DNA from: RGIG1995 sp045658315
GTDB taxonomy: Bacteria > Bacillota > Clostridia > Oscillospirales > CAG-272
DNA: 42,178 nucleotides
Direction of reading: 5' to 3'
NCBI GenBank assembly: GCA_045658315.1
Contig: JAZOUV010000016.1
Span: 1-42,178 of the forward strand
The notes under the pieces are model-generated. The model made no database searches, had not been told where the DNA came from, and saw nothing but the letters and a program-made list of their open reading frames with translations. Below are positions 22,897 to 30,662 of the stretch, piece after piece. Position numbers and translations under genes: made by a program. Positions within the stretch are counted from its first letter, which is position 1, and each line of letters opens with the position of its first letter.

Positions 22897-23525
22897 TATT
22901 CCCAATACCTCCATTTTCTTGATGGTTTTGTTATTGCTGTTACTATGTCCATACCTTTATCAGTTCTTTTCCATACAGCACTAGGAGAAATAGGATAAAG
23001 TGAACACCATTCCGCAACGCATTTCGTTTCGCCATTTATTGTAACCAAGTGGTTATTACTTTTATTTCTTTGTTGAGTTTTCATATCAACCCAACGGCAA
23101 TTAGATGGCTCATATCCCTTTTTATTATCTATACGGTCAATAGTAAGTTTATCATTATAACCATTTGCTTTTGCCCAATTTGAGAAAGCTACAAAATTAT
23201 TCTGCCACTCACCACAAACTTTTACACCTTTTGCGCCGTAATTTTTATAATTATTACTATTTTTATCAGAACATCTTTGTTTCATACTTGCCCAAATGTT
23301 AAATAAACGAGTTCTTGTTTTATAATGAACACCATTATTATGCCCTACTAAACAACCACAAGACTTTGTTTTATTACTTGTTAATTGATAACCCCTAACT
23401 ACTTTTTTATTCCCGCATTCGCACTGACATAACCATTGGACATTCCCCCTATTATCATTTTCAGCTCGTTCAATTACTGTAAGTTTTCCGAACTTTTGCC
23501 CTGTTAAATCTTTTAGTTTACTCAT
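22896..23525 (-). CDS. HNH homing-type endonuclease
   Basis: A 209-aa free-standing nuclease. Start 23525 has AGGAG upstream. Residues 5-60 form a zinc-ribbon-like N-terminal domain (Cys33, Cys35, Cys37, then Cys56, Cys58). Residues ~73-155 contain the phage HNH module: YGAKGVKVCGEWQ, LTIDRIDNKKGYEPSNCRW and a TQQRNKSNN tail, followed by a C-terminal DNA-recognition segment (CVAEWCSLYPISPSAVWKR) of the NUMOD kind. It probably cuts target DNA and moves its own gene. Its ribosome site lies beside a hairpin that could control translation. Confidence 0.88.
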   Translation of the reverse strand: MSKLKDLTGQKFGKLTVIERAENDNRGNVQWLCQCECGNKKVVRGYQLTSNKTKSCGCLVGHNNGVHYKTRTRLFNIWASMKQRCSDKNSNNYKNYGAKGVKVCGEWQNNFVAFSNWAKANGYNDKLTIDRIDNKKGYEPSNCRWVDMKTQQRNKSNNHLVTINGETKCVAEWCSLYPISPSAVWKRTDKGMDIVTAITKPSRKWRYWE

Positions 23526-23527
23526 TT

Positions 23528-23570
23528 GTCGTGGTTCTCCTATATTAAAAGCCCCTTGTATAACCACGAC
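23528..23570 (-). promoter_or_regulatory. Hairpin next to HNH ribosome site, with alternative partner
   Basis: GTCGTGGTT (23528-23536) and AACCACGAC (23562-23570) form a perfect 9-bp stem that abuts the AGGAG of the HNH gene at 23537-23541. A third copy of the arm (GTCGTGGT, 23615-23622) offers an alternative partner for the middle arm. The two pairings are mutually exclusive, so this may switch translation, as hairpins do for T4 I-TevI. Confidence 0.6.
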
Positions 23571-23677
23571 GAAATACAAGAGGGCTTTATAGCTCTTATT
23601 AAATTTTTTGTATTGTCGTGGTCAATAACATTATTACATAAAAACAAAGCATTTTCAACCTTTTCTACTTCGTTCAT
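23540..23677 (-). CDS. Small 45-aa ORF before HNH gene
   Basis: A frame of 45 codons with GGAGGAG immediately upstream and start directly after the YopX stop (TAAATG). It begins MNEVEKVENALFLCNNVIDH and ends KGLLI; its stop codon lies inside the ribosome site of the HNH gene, implying coupling. It could be the remnant of a longer gene interrupted when the HNH gene arrived. No family recognised. Confidence 0.6.
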   Translation of the reverse strand: MNEVEKVENALFLCNNVIDHDNTKNLIRAIKPSCISSWLYKGLLI

Positions 23678-24079
23678 TTACTCCTCCAATAGTTCAGGGT
23701 TCTCGTATATATTGCCGATTACTTCATAAAATTCTTTATCGTAGCAACCAATAGTATCTTGACTTTCCCAATCACCACTCATTTTTTTATAAGGTGTTGC
23801 TAGATAAAACCCACATAAATTATTTTTAATAAAAAATATGTCATTATAAGCGTCAAAAAATCCACTCGGATAGGTGTTTACTATATCCCCCTCATAAATC
23901 AGTTTGCCGTTCTTATCTTTTAAGCCTGTGCATTGGTTTGTGTATTTTTCTAATAGTTCGGGCATTTGATAATCGCCACAAGCACATAACCCGACATAAT
24001 GATTATCTTCTATCCAACCCCAATATTTAAAAAATTTTAAATCAGGTATATATGTTCTAAACTTAAATCTATCTTCCAT
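23678..24079 (-). CDS. YopX family protein
   Basis: A 133-aa YopX protein, a common phage early protein of unknown function. Signature segments are FKFRTYIPDLKF at the start, QCTGLKDKNGKLIYEGDIVN (the family's most conserved block) in the middle, and FYEVIGNIYENPELLEE at the end. It sits two bases downstream of the LuxR-type gene. The family forms beta-rich oligomers; its biological role in the phage is not known. Confidence 0.92.
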   Translation of the reverse strand: MEDRFKFRTYIPDLKFFKYWGWIEDNHYVGLCACGDYQMPELLEKYTNQCTGLKDKNGKLIYEGDIVNTYPSGFFDAYNDIFFIKNNLCGFYLATPYKKMSGDWESQDTIGCYDKEFYEVIGNIYENPELLEE

Positions 24080-24081
24080 TC

Positions 24082-24321
24082 TTAGTCCTCCAATAGTTCT
24101 TTATGCTGTTTTAGATAAAATAAAGCCATACGCAGACGTTTTATATTCTTATCTTTCTGCGTACCATCATAAATACCAAATTTCCCCATTATATTAATCG
24201 TATGAGTTTGAACTGTAGGTAATGCTATACAAAGTTTTTCGGCGATTTCCTTATTAGATAAACCTTTAGAAACGAGTGTTATTATTTCTTTTTCTCTCTT
24301 AGTTAATTCTTCCGTTTTCAC
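24082..24321 (-). CDS. LuxR-type helix-turn-helix protein
   Basis: A 79-aa protein that is almost entirely a GerE/LuxR HTH: LTKREKEIITLVSKGLSNKE, then IAEKLCIALPTVQTHTINIM. The start is GTG at 24321, overlapping the previous stop (GTGA). No sensor domain is present, so it may act as a constitutive transcriptional regulator of phage or host genes. The RADxLGI-like tail is not clear. Probably a DNA-binding regulator in the early operon. Confidence 0.85.
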   Translation of the reverse strand: MKTEELTKREKEIITLVSKGLSNKEIAEKLCIALPTVQTHTINIMGKFGIYDGTQKDKNIKRLRMALFYLKQHKELLED

Positions 24322-24491
24322 TTTTCATTCTCCTTTACTAATTCCAATTCACTCAATAATATTTTTATCCGTTCGGCTATTTCATAATTCTGTTGCCTCT
24401 GACAAATCTTAATCAAATCCTCAAAACAAGCCATACACTTGTCAAAGTTTTCATAAGTTCGGGAATAGTGTTTTAATAAGTAGTCCTTCAT
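24318..24491 (-). CDS. Small 57-aa early protein
   Basis: A 57-codon frame sharing ATGA with the upstream 76-aa gene and GTGA with the downstream LuxR-type gene; a GGAG lies upstream. It begins MKDYLLKHYSRTYENFDKCM and has two Cys pairs spaced Cys19-x-x-Cys22 and Cys30, then a helical, charged C-terminus. Such perfect nesting between neighbours strongly supports translation. Function unknown. Confidence 0.72.
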   Translation of the reverse strand: MKDYLLKHYSRTYENFDKCMACFEDLIKICQRQQNYEIAERIKILLSELELVKENEK

Positions 24492-24718
24492 CCTTCATTC
24501 TCCTGTATTATTCTCAATATTTCACCTGCGTGGTGTGCTCTACCCATAAGCCACGTCATATTTTCCTCATCCATAAATTGCCCTAAGGTTTCACGATTTT
24601 TTATTATGCATTCAGAATAATATTTATCTGTTTCTTCGCATTCTTTACGAATCTGCTCAATGAGTTCTGACTCATACCAAACCTGCTTATTGCCCCTGTA
24701 GTCTTTCGTTATCCACAT
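24488..24718 (-). CDS. Hypothetical early protein, 76 aa
   Basis: A 76-aa acidic helical protein (MWITKDYRGNKQVWYESELI at its start, GRAHHAGEILRIIQENEG at its end). It starts one base after the Dam-like gene and shares ATGA with the next. The histidine pair in GRAHHAG is notable but not diagnostic. No family recognised. Confidence 0.68.
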   Translation of the reverse strand: MWITKDYRGNKQVWYESELIEQIRKECEETDKYYSECIIKNRETLGQFMDEENMTWLMGRAHHAGEILRIIQENEG

Positions 24719-24719
24719 A

Positions 24720-25160
24720 TTAGACCTCTATTCTTTTCTTAAAATATACAATTACAGTTCCCGAATTATTACCCTTTTTAGGTTTGCGTGTTTCAGGATC
24801 TATAAAAGCTATCCGACCTTTTAAAATCTCATAATGGTAACGACCTTCAATAACTTCGTGCCATACTTTTGTGTCCATACAGTTTAATGGCAAAATCATT
24901 ACACAAATAGGACAATTATTATTTTGTACTTCGTAATCAGCTTTTTTGATAAATTCCGCTTTCTGACTAAATGGAGGATTGCAAAAAGTTCTGTATAGCC
25001 AAGTAGTATGTAGCCCATCAAAAGGTGCCATTGTACATTTTTTATTATCAGGAGTACAAGCTGCATCAAATTCAAACTTAAAAATTCTGTCTAATTGCTT
25101 ATAAATATAGTCAGGAGTACAGAACTCGTCATTCCCCCTGCCTTTTTGATTCATCTTCAT
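24720..25160 (-). CDS. Phage N6-adenine DNA methyltransferase (Dam-type)
   Basis: A 146-aa protein of the phage N-6-adenine methyltransferase family (PF05869). Start at 25160, where GGAGAGG precedes the ATG; the longer frame begins with TTG. Visible motifs: DEFCTPDYIYKQLDRIFKFE, FDAACTPDNKKC, and the catalytic NPPF at residues 61-64. The family usually includes ~150-170 aa, so this is complete. It would transfer methyl from S-adenosylmethionine to adenine, probably to protect phage DNA from host restriction or regulate transcription. Confidence 0.92.
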   Translation of the reverse strand: MKMNQKGRGNDEFCTPDYIYKQLDRIFKFEFDAACTPDNKKCTMAPFDGLHTTWLYRTFCNPPFSQKAEFIKKADYEVQNNNCPICVMILPLNCMDTKVWHEVIEGRYHYEILKGRIAFIDPETRKPKKGNNSGTVIVYFKKRIEV

Positions 25161-25184
25161 TTCAACCTCTCCATTCTGCAACAG

Positions 25185-25901
25185 TTATAAAAATAACTTT
25201 AATTGTGCTTGTGCATTCTCTAACCGTTCAACGCTTGCTTTCCAGTAGTCATAATCTTTTTCTATGCATATAAACCGTCTTTTTAAATTATGACAAGCAA
25301 CTGCCGTTGTTCCTGAACCTGAAAAGCAATCAAGTATAAGGTCGTTTTCGTTTGAATATAAATTTATTAAATCTGTTATAAGTTCTATTGGTTTTTCGCA
25401 AGGATGATATTCTTTTATTCCAGTAGGATATAAAAAACTCATTCTTTTTTTATTCACAGGTAAATCATTATTAAAATATGCACCGCTTTCTCTTGCAATA
25501 ACAATATATTCCAAATTATTTATAAGTTTGTTGTTGCCCAATGGTGCAGGGTTTGTTTTATCCCATACACATAAATTAACTTGTAAATTTTTATTTTCAA
25601 AATATTGCATAGTCCTAGAAACTTGTTGTTTACTACAAAACATAACTATATTTATGTATTTACAGACTCTTACAAGTTCATTGACTGTATTTTCAAAATC
25701 AAAATCTTTTGTTAAATCATCAATTTTATCTCTAACTTTTGCTACTCTTTGCGCCATTTTTGACTTTGTACCACCGTGATCGCATATTATATACGGTGGA
25801 TCTGTCAGCACCAAATCAATACATTTATCAGGCAACTGCTTTAAAACATTCATACAGTCATCATTTATAATAGTGTTTGTTACGCCCTCTATATTTAACA
25901 T
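25185..25901 (-). CDS. DNA methyltransferase (N4/N6, DPPY type)
   Basis: A 238-aa amino-methyltransferase. The catalytic motif IV DPPY is at residues 34-37, and the S-adenosylmethionine-binding motif I DCFSGSG is at ~191-197 followed by a CIEKD motif. Motif order (IV before I) indicates the beta class. The central ~80 residues form a target-recognition region. Lacking a cognate nuclease nearby, it is an orphan methylase, likely for anti-restriction. Directly upstream of the Dam-type gene, 24 bases apart. Confidence 0.92.
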   Translation of the reverse strand: MLNIEGVTNTIINDDCMNVLKQLPDKCIDLVLTDPPYIICDHGGTKSKMAQRVAKVRDKIDDLTKDFDFENTVNELVRVCKYINIVMFCSKQQVSRTMQYFENKNLQVNLCVWDKTNPAPLGNNKLINNLEYIVIARESGAYFNNDLPVNKKRMSFLYPTGIKEYHPCEKPIELITDLINLYSNENDLILDCFSGSGTTAVACHNLKRRFICIEKDYDYWKASVERLENAQAQLKLFL

Positions 25902-25904
25902 TGC

Positions 25905-26075
25905 TTAAAACCTCTCATTTATTGAATCTATAAACGGTTTTATCCAATCGTCTAGCTTGCGTTGTTTTTGCTTTAAATCAGAACAATTTAAACAAAATAT
26001 ACCGCCACTTGCTTGCCACCAATTGCAATCTCCTTTATACCCGCACCAATCAGGCTTATTCATCTCTCGTGTCAT
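25905..26075 (-). CDS. Cys-rich small early protein
   Basis: A 56-aa protein; start chosen at 26075 with GGAG eight bases upstream (a longer frame extends to 26138). It contains Cys12, Cys17, Cys29 and Cys32 with a Trp-rich loop (GDCNWW), compatible with a zinc-binding knuckle, and a basic C-terminal helix. The start lies inside the preceding gene's end by 20 bases. Function unknown. Confidence 0.6.
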   Translation of the reverse strand: MTREMNKPDWCGYKGDCNWWQASGGIFCLNCSDLKQKQRKLDDWIKPFIDSINERF

Positions 26076-26250
26076 TGTATTCACTCCAATATTCGCATTC
26101 TTTATTCTCGCATTCCTGACAGTTATACTGTTCGTCATAAATATTCGGCTCTATTTCTTCCGCCCATACAGTTTCAGGTTCGCACGGCTCGCAAGCTCTT
26201 TCCCTTAACCTTTCGTATTCTGCGTATGCCTTTTCAAATCCTTTTACCAT
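26056..26250 (-). CDS. Cys-rich acidic small protein
   Basis: A 64-aa acidic protein preceded by GGAGG. It has a helical N-terminus (MVKGFEKAYAEYERLRERAC) and a second half with Cys-x-x-Cys plus CxxCxxxxC-type spacing (NCQECENKECEYW). Possibly metal-binding. It overlaps both neighbours. No named family. Confidence 0.65.
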   Translation of the reverse strand: MVKGFEKAYAEYERLRERACEPCEPETVWAEEIEPNIYDEQYNCQECENKECEYWSEYNDTRDE

Positions 26251-26474
26251 ATATCATCCTCCATATTTTGTGTTATAAACTTCTCCAAACCTTTAACCCC
26301 GATGTTTGCCAATGTCCACATTGTCGCTCTTTTTATCGGGTGTATTTTGTCCTCTTCCTTATAAATGTTGCAAACAATTTCATTCGGGCATAACTCGCAT
26401 TTTGTTTTGTACTTGAAACAGCAGGCGGTTGTGAAATTCCAACTATAATATAGTTTTGAATATCTATAGTACAT
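26244..26474 (-). CDS. Small Cys-rich early protein, 76 aa
   Basis: Start at 26474 with AGAGGTGA upstream; the frame also has a GTG three codons earlier. Cys cluster: ACCFKYKTKCELCPNEIVC. The C-terminal part (HPIKRATMWTLANIGVKGLE) is found in many phage proteins adjacent to late-activator genes. It may bind zinc. Function unknown, position just downstream of the putative late regulator. Confidence 0.65.
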   Translation of the reverse strand: MYYRYSKLYYSWNFTTACCFKYKTKCELCPNEIVCNIYKEEDKIHPIKRATMWTLANIGVKGLEKFITQNMEDDIW

Positions 26475-26489
26475 AAAATTCACCTCTTT

Positions 26490-26987
26490 TTACCAATTGT
26501 CCAAAACCAATTGCTCGATTTTAACAAACGGAGTGCTGCTTACTTTTTCCAAAATTTCAAGAGCCGTTTTTATCAGTTCCGATAAATTTTTAACCGCTTG
26601 TTTTGAATCATCCCCGTATATTCTCAATGCCGTTTCTTGCTTGGTTTCACCTTCAAGATAAAAACACCTCAGAACTTCTGCATGTTTCCAATTATCAGAT
26701 TTTTGGTCTACCCTCGCAATTTGCTCTTCAAGCTCCTGTGTGTCCGTTGAAATTATCGCCTCAAGTTCTTTTATTTTTTTATCGTATTTTTCAACAATCA
26801 AAACCGCCCGTTCTTGCTCGGTTAATCGTTTGCCGTTTCCGGAGGTCACTTTAATTTTTGTATAATCGTATGCTTTAAGTCCGCAGCTATTCAATATCTC
26901 GTATTTTTTTGAGCGTAGAAAATTCAATTGCCGCACCCTGTTACGGTATTGTGTTAATCTCTCCTGCCGTATTATTTTGTATAACAT
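26490..26987 (-). CDS. Putative late transcription regulator (RinA/ArpU/sigma-like)
   Basis: A 165-aa helical, basic protein whose C-terminal half has a helix-turn-helix-like segment (LEGETKQETALRIYGDDSKQ, residues ~113-132) preceded by a long coil; overall size and position at the end of the replication genes resemble phage late activators of the RinA/ArpU group. Such proteins switch on the late operon. The HTH assignment is plausible but not certain; sequence similarity to named members is weak. Confidence 0.5.
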   Translation of the reverse strand: MLYKIIRQERLTQYRNRVRQLNFLRSKKYEILNSCGLKAYDYTKIKVTSGNGKRLTEQERAVLIVEKYDKKIKELEAIISTDTQELEEQIARVDQKSDNWKHAEVLRCFYLEGETKQETALRIYGDDSKQAVKNLSELIKTALEILEKVSSTPFVKIEQLVLDNW

Positions 26988-27000
26988 AAAGCAATCCCCT

Positions 27001-27417
27001 TTAAATTTCTTTTATTTTTACAGTCACTTTTTCAATATCCGAATACCATTTTGTTACAATTAAACTTACAATTTGCTTGTCGTCAGGAAAAACAACTCCG
27101 TTCATAGCATCACATAAATTTTTTGAAACATTGTCACAATCGGGCTTTGTTATAGGTCTTATCATTCCTGACATTGCCAGTTCTTTTTTTGTTTTGCTAA
27201 AACTTTTCGGTATGGCAACATTCACATCAATTTCCACAAATAATTGTTTTTCGTGGAATACTGACGGTAAGTGTTTGGGATATTTTTGCATAAATGATAA
27301 TCTTACCCAATTAGCGTAACTTTTAATATCAGCCGGAGTGTATTTAAACCCGTCACGACCTATTTTAAAGCTCTGCTTTGCTTTTGCTTTGCCTAATATT
27401 TCAAATTCTATCTGCAT
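27001..27417 (-). CDS. rusA: RusA-family Holliday junction resolvase
   Basis: A 138-aa RusA endonuclease. The hallmark KPDCDN is at residues 91-96, followed by DAMNGVVFPDDKQI with the Asp112-Asp113 pair, so the catalytic Asp set and flanking Lys are intact. It resolves branched DNA during phage replication and packaging. It lies between the helicase and the late regulator in the replication block and overlaps a 29-aa ORF by ten bases. Confidence 0.93.
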   Translation of the reverse strand: MQIEFEILGKAKAKQSFKIGRDGFKYTPADIKSYANWVRLSFMQKYPKHLPSVFHEKQLFVEIDVNVAIPKSFSKTKKELAMSGMIRPITKPDCDNVSKNLCDAMNGVVFPDDKQIVSLIVTKWYSDIEKVTVKIKEI

Positions 27418-27497
27418 TTTCTACTCTCCATATAATCTCTTAGCATTACTTGATACCAACGGGATTGAAAAATAAAATCTAAAATTCTGTAGTACAT
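27408..27497 (-). CDS. 29-aa ORF upstream of rusA
   Basis: A frame of 29 codons with a strong GGAGGAG nine bases before its ATG at 27497, ending inside the rusA start. It begins MYYRILDFIFQSRWYQVMLR; aromatic-rich with a basic end. It may be a real small protein or mainly serve translational coupling. Confidence 0.45.
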   Translation of the reverse strand: MYYRILDFIFQSRWYQVMLRDYMESRKCR

Positions 27498-27505
27498 TTC
27501 TCCTC

Positions 27506-28801
27506 CTATAAAACTTGATTGTAGTAATTTTCACTTATTTTTTGTGTAGTCGGGTTAAATTTCAACTCACAAACAACGTCATTTTGTCCGTGTCTATTTT
27601 TTGCAATTATAAGCTGCATGAGGCTTTTATTTCGCGTTTCGTCATAATAAGCCGGCCTATAAACAAAGCCGATAATATCGGCATCTTGTTCAATTTTTCC
27701 CGAATCTCTTAAATCCGATAAAATAGGGCGTTTGTCTTTTCGCTCAGTGTTTGCTCTGTTAAGTTGATGTAAAACTATAAAAGGCTTTTTGGATTCCATT
27801 GCCAGTAGTTTTAAATCTCTCGAAATTTCCGACATTCTCTCATAAGAACTTTTGCTATTGTTATTGCTGATTAGTCCCATATAGTCAATAAAAACAATAT
27901 CAGCCTTTGAACCCAGTACAATATTTCTGATTCTGTTTGTCGTTATATTGTATTCAGTGCAAATTTGGATGTTTAATTTATCAAACTCATCCGAAAATGC
28001 ATAGCCAAAAAATTTAATTTCTTCGTCCTTTGTTAATGTCGCATTCCTAAATTTGCTTGAACTTATACCGACTTCAGATGAGATAATACGATTCAATAAT
28101 TGTTCTTTGTTCATTTCAAGAGAGAATATCAACACATTTTTGCCTTGTTTTGCCATTGATAGTGCTATATTGAGCATTACACAAGTTTTACCCATTCCTG
28201 TTGCGGCTGCCAAAATTATCATGTCGCCGCCTTGCATACAACCAATTTTGCTGTCTATCGTGTTAAACCCGGTTTTTATGGGTTCAAGTTTCATTCGTGT
28301 TTCGTAGTCGTCTCCCATTTTCGATATATCCTCAATATCGTTAATAAATGAGATTGTTTTTGAATCGACTATTTCAAATTGTTTTTTCTTATTTTCAAGT
28401 TCTTTAAAATCGTCTAAGCTCTTACAAGATTCTGCTATTCTGTTTTCCCAATTTTCTTGAATCCTTTTTATATAAAAATCACAGTTAATATCGGTTATAA
28501 ACTCATAATTTAAGTCCAGTAATGCCTCAAAAACTCCGTTTTTAAACTGCTTACCTTTGTAATCGTTAATAAGAGCATCAGCATCAAGTCTTTTAATGCC
28601 GTGTCTTTTATACTGGTCTTGAATCATATCAAAAATTTCAAGATTAGTATGTCCGATGAACATATCACGGCTTAGGTGTTCCATTATATGTCCCCGTTTA
28701 TGTTCTTTACCCTTTATAACCATTCCCAATAAAGTTCTTTCAAGTTCAAGCTGTCTTTCAAGTTGTATTTTATCTATTTGCTCTGTAAGGTGTGTCGTCA
28801 T
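27506..28801 (-). CDS. dnaB: Replicative DNA helicase (DnaB-like)
   Basis: A 431-aa helicase. N-terminal DnaB domain (residues ~15-115), linker, and C-terminal RecA-like ATPase starting with EPIKTGFNTIDSKIGCMQGG, Walker A AATGMGKT at residues 199-206, Walker B ADIVFIDYMGLI, and arginine-rich GRAN-like region HQLNRANTERKDKRP and an IGFVYRPAYY block. It unwinds the fork 5'-3'. The gene overlaps the end of the initiator gene by 32 bases, the familiar initiator-helicase pairing. Confidence 0.94.
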   Translation of the reverse strand: MTTHLTEQIDKIQLERQLELERTLLGMVIKGKEHKRGHIMEHLSRDMFIGHTNLEIFDMIQDQYKRHGIKRLDADALINDYKGKQFKNGVFEALLDLNYEFITDINCDFYIKRIQENWENRIAESCKSLDDFKELENKKKQFEIVDSKTISFINDIEDISKMGDDYETRMKLEPIKTGFNTIDSKIGCMQGGDMIILAAATGMGKTCVMLNIALSMAKQGKNVLIFSLEMNKEQLLNRIISSEVGISSSKFRNATLTKDEEIKFFGYAFSDEFDKLNIQICTEYNITTNRIRNIVLGSKADIVFIDYMGLISNNNSKSSYERMSEISRDLKLLAMESKKPFIVLHQLNRANTERKDKRPILSDLRDSGKIEQDADIIGFVYRPAYYDETRNKSLMQLIIAKNRHGQNDVVCELKFNPTTQKISENYYNQVL

Positions 28802-29504
28802 AGTTTATCTCATCCCCCCAATTATATTCATCACCTATCGACTTATACGGTCTTTCAACATATTTTTCTTCCTGTTGATATGTATCATCCCAACAGCCTT
28901 GATTGAGCCATGTAGCCGGATATTTGATGTATTGCTCTTCCGTTTGTTTCCGTTTGATCTCTTCCTTATATGCATTAAGTCCTTTCATAATGGTTTCAAA
29001 ATCAACTTTTTTTATAGCTGAATTAAATGCTCTTTCTGCTGCTTGTTTTGATTTCTTTTTGGGGTATGCTTCATAAAACTTTACAAATTGAGCATATATT
29101 ATATTTCTTATATTCTTATCTTCTTTAGTTAGTGTTATTTGTGTGTTATCTGTGTGTTGTTTGTGTGTTATTTGTGTGTTATTTTGTGTGTTATTATCTT
29201 GATACAAATCGAAGTTATTTATTGTTATTATTGAATAATGGCGTGTTGCTCGGTGTGTTATTTCGTGTGTCATTTTTAGCTTTTCTATAGCGGTTCTAAC
29301 TTGCATTTTCGTTAAACCCGTTTCATTTACTAGGTTATCGAGACTTGTAACAAACGAACCCTTTTTAATTACTATACCTTGCCATTTTTTATCTTCAATG
29401 TTTGCTTTTATCAAACAATGCTCAAATAAAACTCTCACAGGAATATTTTTGTACCATTCCCATTCTGTCATTTTTCTATAAAGTTTTATATATCCTCTGT
29501 GCAT
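28770..29504 (-). CDS. Replication initiator with internal iterons
   Basis: A 244-aa initiator. Residues 1-95 have a winged-helix look (MHRGYIKLYRKMTEWEWYKN; LDNLVNETGLTKMQVRTAIE), residues ~104-125 a low-complexity Asn/Thr/Gln/His segment that is encoded by DNA repeats, and residues ~140-200 a helical domain ending KYPATWLNQGCWDD, a motif shared with phage O- and DnaD-like replication proteins. It likely binds its own iterons and recruits the downstream helicase, as lambda O does. Confidence 0.85.
   Translation of the reverse strand: MHRGYIKLYRKMTEWEWYKNIPVRVLFEHCLIKANIEDKKWQGIVIKKGSFVTSLDNLVNETGLTKMQVRTAIEKLKMTHEITHRATRHYSIITINNFDLYQDNNTQNNTQITHKQHTDNTQITLTKEDKNIRNIIYAQFVKFYEAYPKKKSKQAAERAFNSAIKKVDFETIMKGLNAYKEEIKRKQTEEQYIKYPATWLNQGCWDDTYQQEEKYVERPYKSIGDEYNWGDEINYDDTPYRANR
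29132..29275 (-). repeat. Iteron cluster inside initiator gene (candidate origin)
   Basis: Seen on the plus strand: GTGTGTT units at 29141, 29152, 29163, 29174 and 29186 (11, 11, 11 and 12 bases apart) plus a partial copy at 29132, and a second group GCGTGTT at 29241, GTGTGTT at 29253 and GTGTGTC at 29265 (12 apart). An AT-rich stretch at 29191-29240 separates the groups. The helical phasing and position in the initiator gene match origins of lambda type. Confidence 0.75.
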
Positions 29505-29531
29505 TTCTACCTCTCATAAAAAGGGGATTAT

Positions 29532-30656
29532 TCAACCCCCCTCAGCTTCTGACACATCAAATGCCAAATACTCGGAATCTTTTACTTTGCGTTTTTTTGT
29601 TTGAATAATATATTTTTCTCCGGCAAAGTAAATATTATCTTCAAGCGGAAATATTTCTTTTAAAGTGGTAAGACACGTTTTATATTTTTTGTCTGCTTCT
29701 TTAAATTTTTCCTGCTCTTTTTTTGCTTTTACATAATCGCCAACTGCTTCAATAATGCTTTCATTTGTTATTTGCGAGCCTATTTCGGAAGTTAAATCAG
29801 TTATACAAATATGTTCATATTTGCAACCTTTACATACCTTTAAATCGTATTTAATACGTTCAGGATAAGTAATTTTCGATTCCAATTTTGCTATTTTATT
29901 TTTAATTGTCTGTTCTTTTTTTGTATCTTTACCTGTTAAAAGAGCTTTTTCTTTGGCAATTTCCATTTGAATATATTTGTTTGAAAATACATTCTCATTA
30001 ATCTTTTTACCTCGGTTAATCATCCAATCCCAATATTCCTGATTGAATTTTATTGTATTTCCACCGTCAAAATCTTTAATGAGTTTTATAGCACCTGTGC
30101 TTTTATTTTTGGCAAGTAAATAACATTCCGGAAAAAACCAATTATCATTTTTACAATATATTTGTACTTGTCCGTAATATTTACGTGTCCAGGGATATTT
30201 TTTTAAATCCTCAACCGTATTTACGGAATTATAAACCATATCAGACATTGATTTTATTTCTATCGGAATATTACTTATAACTCCGTCAGAACCCTCAACC
30301 TCTGCGATTAAGTCTAATTTACCCGATATATTAGCTTCACCGATTTTTATAGCTATTTGTAAATCTTTTGCCTTAATCCCGGCTTTTTGAATTTCAAGTA
30401 TTAATTGGTCCTCTTGTATGTTTCCTTCGTGAAATACTAACAAAAGATTATCTTCCGTTTCTTTTGCTCTATCCCAATCGCATTGTTGATATACAAGATA
30501 TCTTGCGCAATCGTGTGCGGCTTCTGATGCCCATAGAGAATTACAAGCGTGGACTTTGTTTTTTTCAGATATTATTTTTTGCTTTATTATTTGCGCTATA
30601 TCCGGATAATCAACCTTGCGGGCAATAAATTCTTCTTGAGTTTGTTTTATTTCCAT
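29532..30656 (-). CDS. PD-(D/E)XK exonuclease, Cas4/RecB-like
   Basis: A 374-aa nuclease. Asp115 in GKLDLI, Glu133-x-Lys135 in PIEIKS and Gln163 in YYGQVQIY form the PD-(D/E)XK core. Cys275, Cys278 and Cys284 in CKGCKYEHIC with an N-terminal Cys (Cys50 in AHDCARYL) match the iron-sulphur cluster of Cas4/AddB-type nucleases. It follows a putative annealing protein, so together they probably form a recombination pair like lambda Exo/Beta. No CRISPR array is present, so a Cas4 role in adaptation is unlikely. Confidence 0.85.
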   Translation of the reverse strand: MEIKQTQEEFIARKVDYPDIAQIIKQKIISEKNKVHACNSLWASEAAHDCARYLVYQQCDWDRAKETEDNLLLVFHEGNIQEDQLILEIQKAGIKAKDLQIAIKIGEANISGKLDLIAEVEGSDGVISNIPIEIKSMSDMVYNSVNTVEDLKKYPWTRKYYGQVQIYCKNDNWFFPECYLLAKNKSTGAIKLIKDFDGGNTIKFNQEYWDWMINRGKKINENVFSNKYIQMEIAKEKALLTGKDTKKEQTIKNKIAKLESKITYPERIKYDLKVCKGCKYEHICITDLTSEIGSQITNESIIEAVGDYVKAKKEQEKFKEADKKYKTCLTTLKEIFPLEDNIYFAGEKYIIQTKKRKVKDSEYLAFDVSEAEGG

Positions 30657-30662
30657 TGTTTT

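Noticed and set aside
26013..26393. 126-aa plus-strand frame opposite small Cys-rich genes
   Set aside because: Opposite three overlapping leftward genes with good start signals; Cys/Phe-rich shadow.
29132..29275. CRISPR-like array
   Set aside because: Repeat units are 7-12 bases with no spacers and lie inside a coding gene; they fit iterons instead.
29532..30656. CRISPR adaptation gene cas4
   Set aside because: No array, Cas1 or Cas2 is nearby; pairing with a putative annealing protein fits phage recombination.
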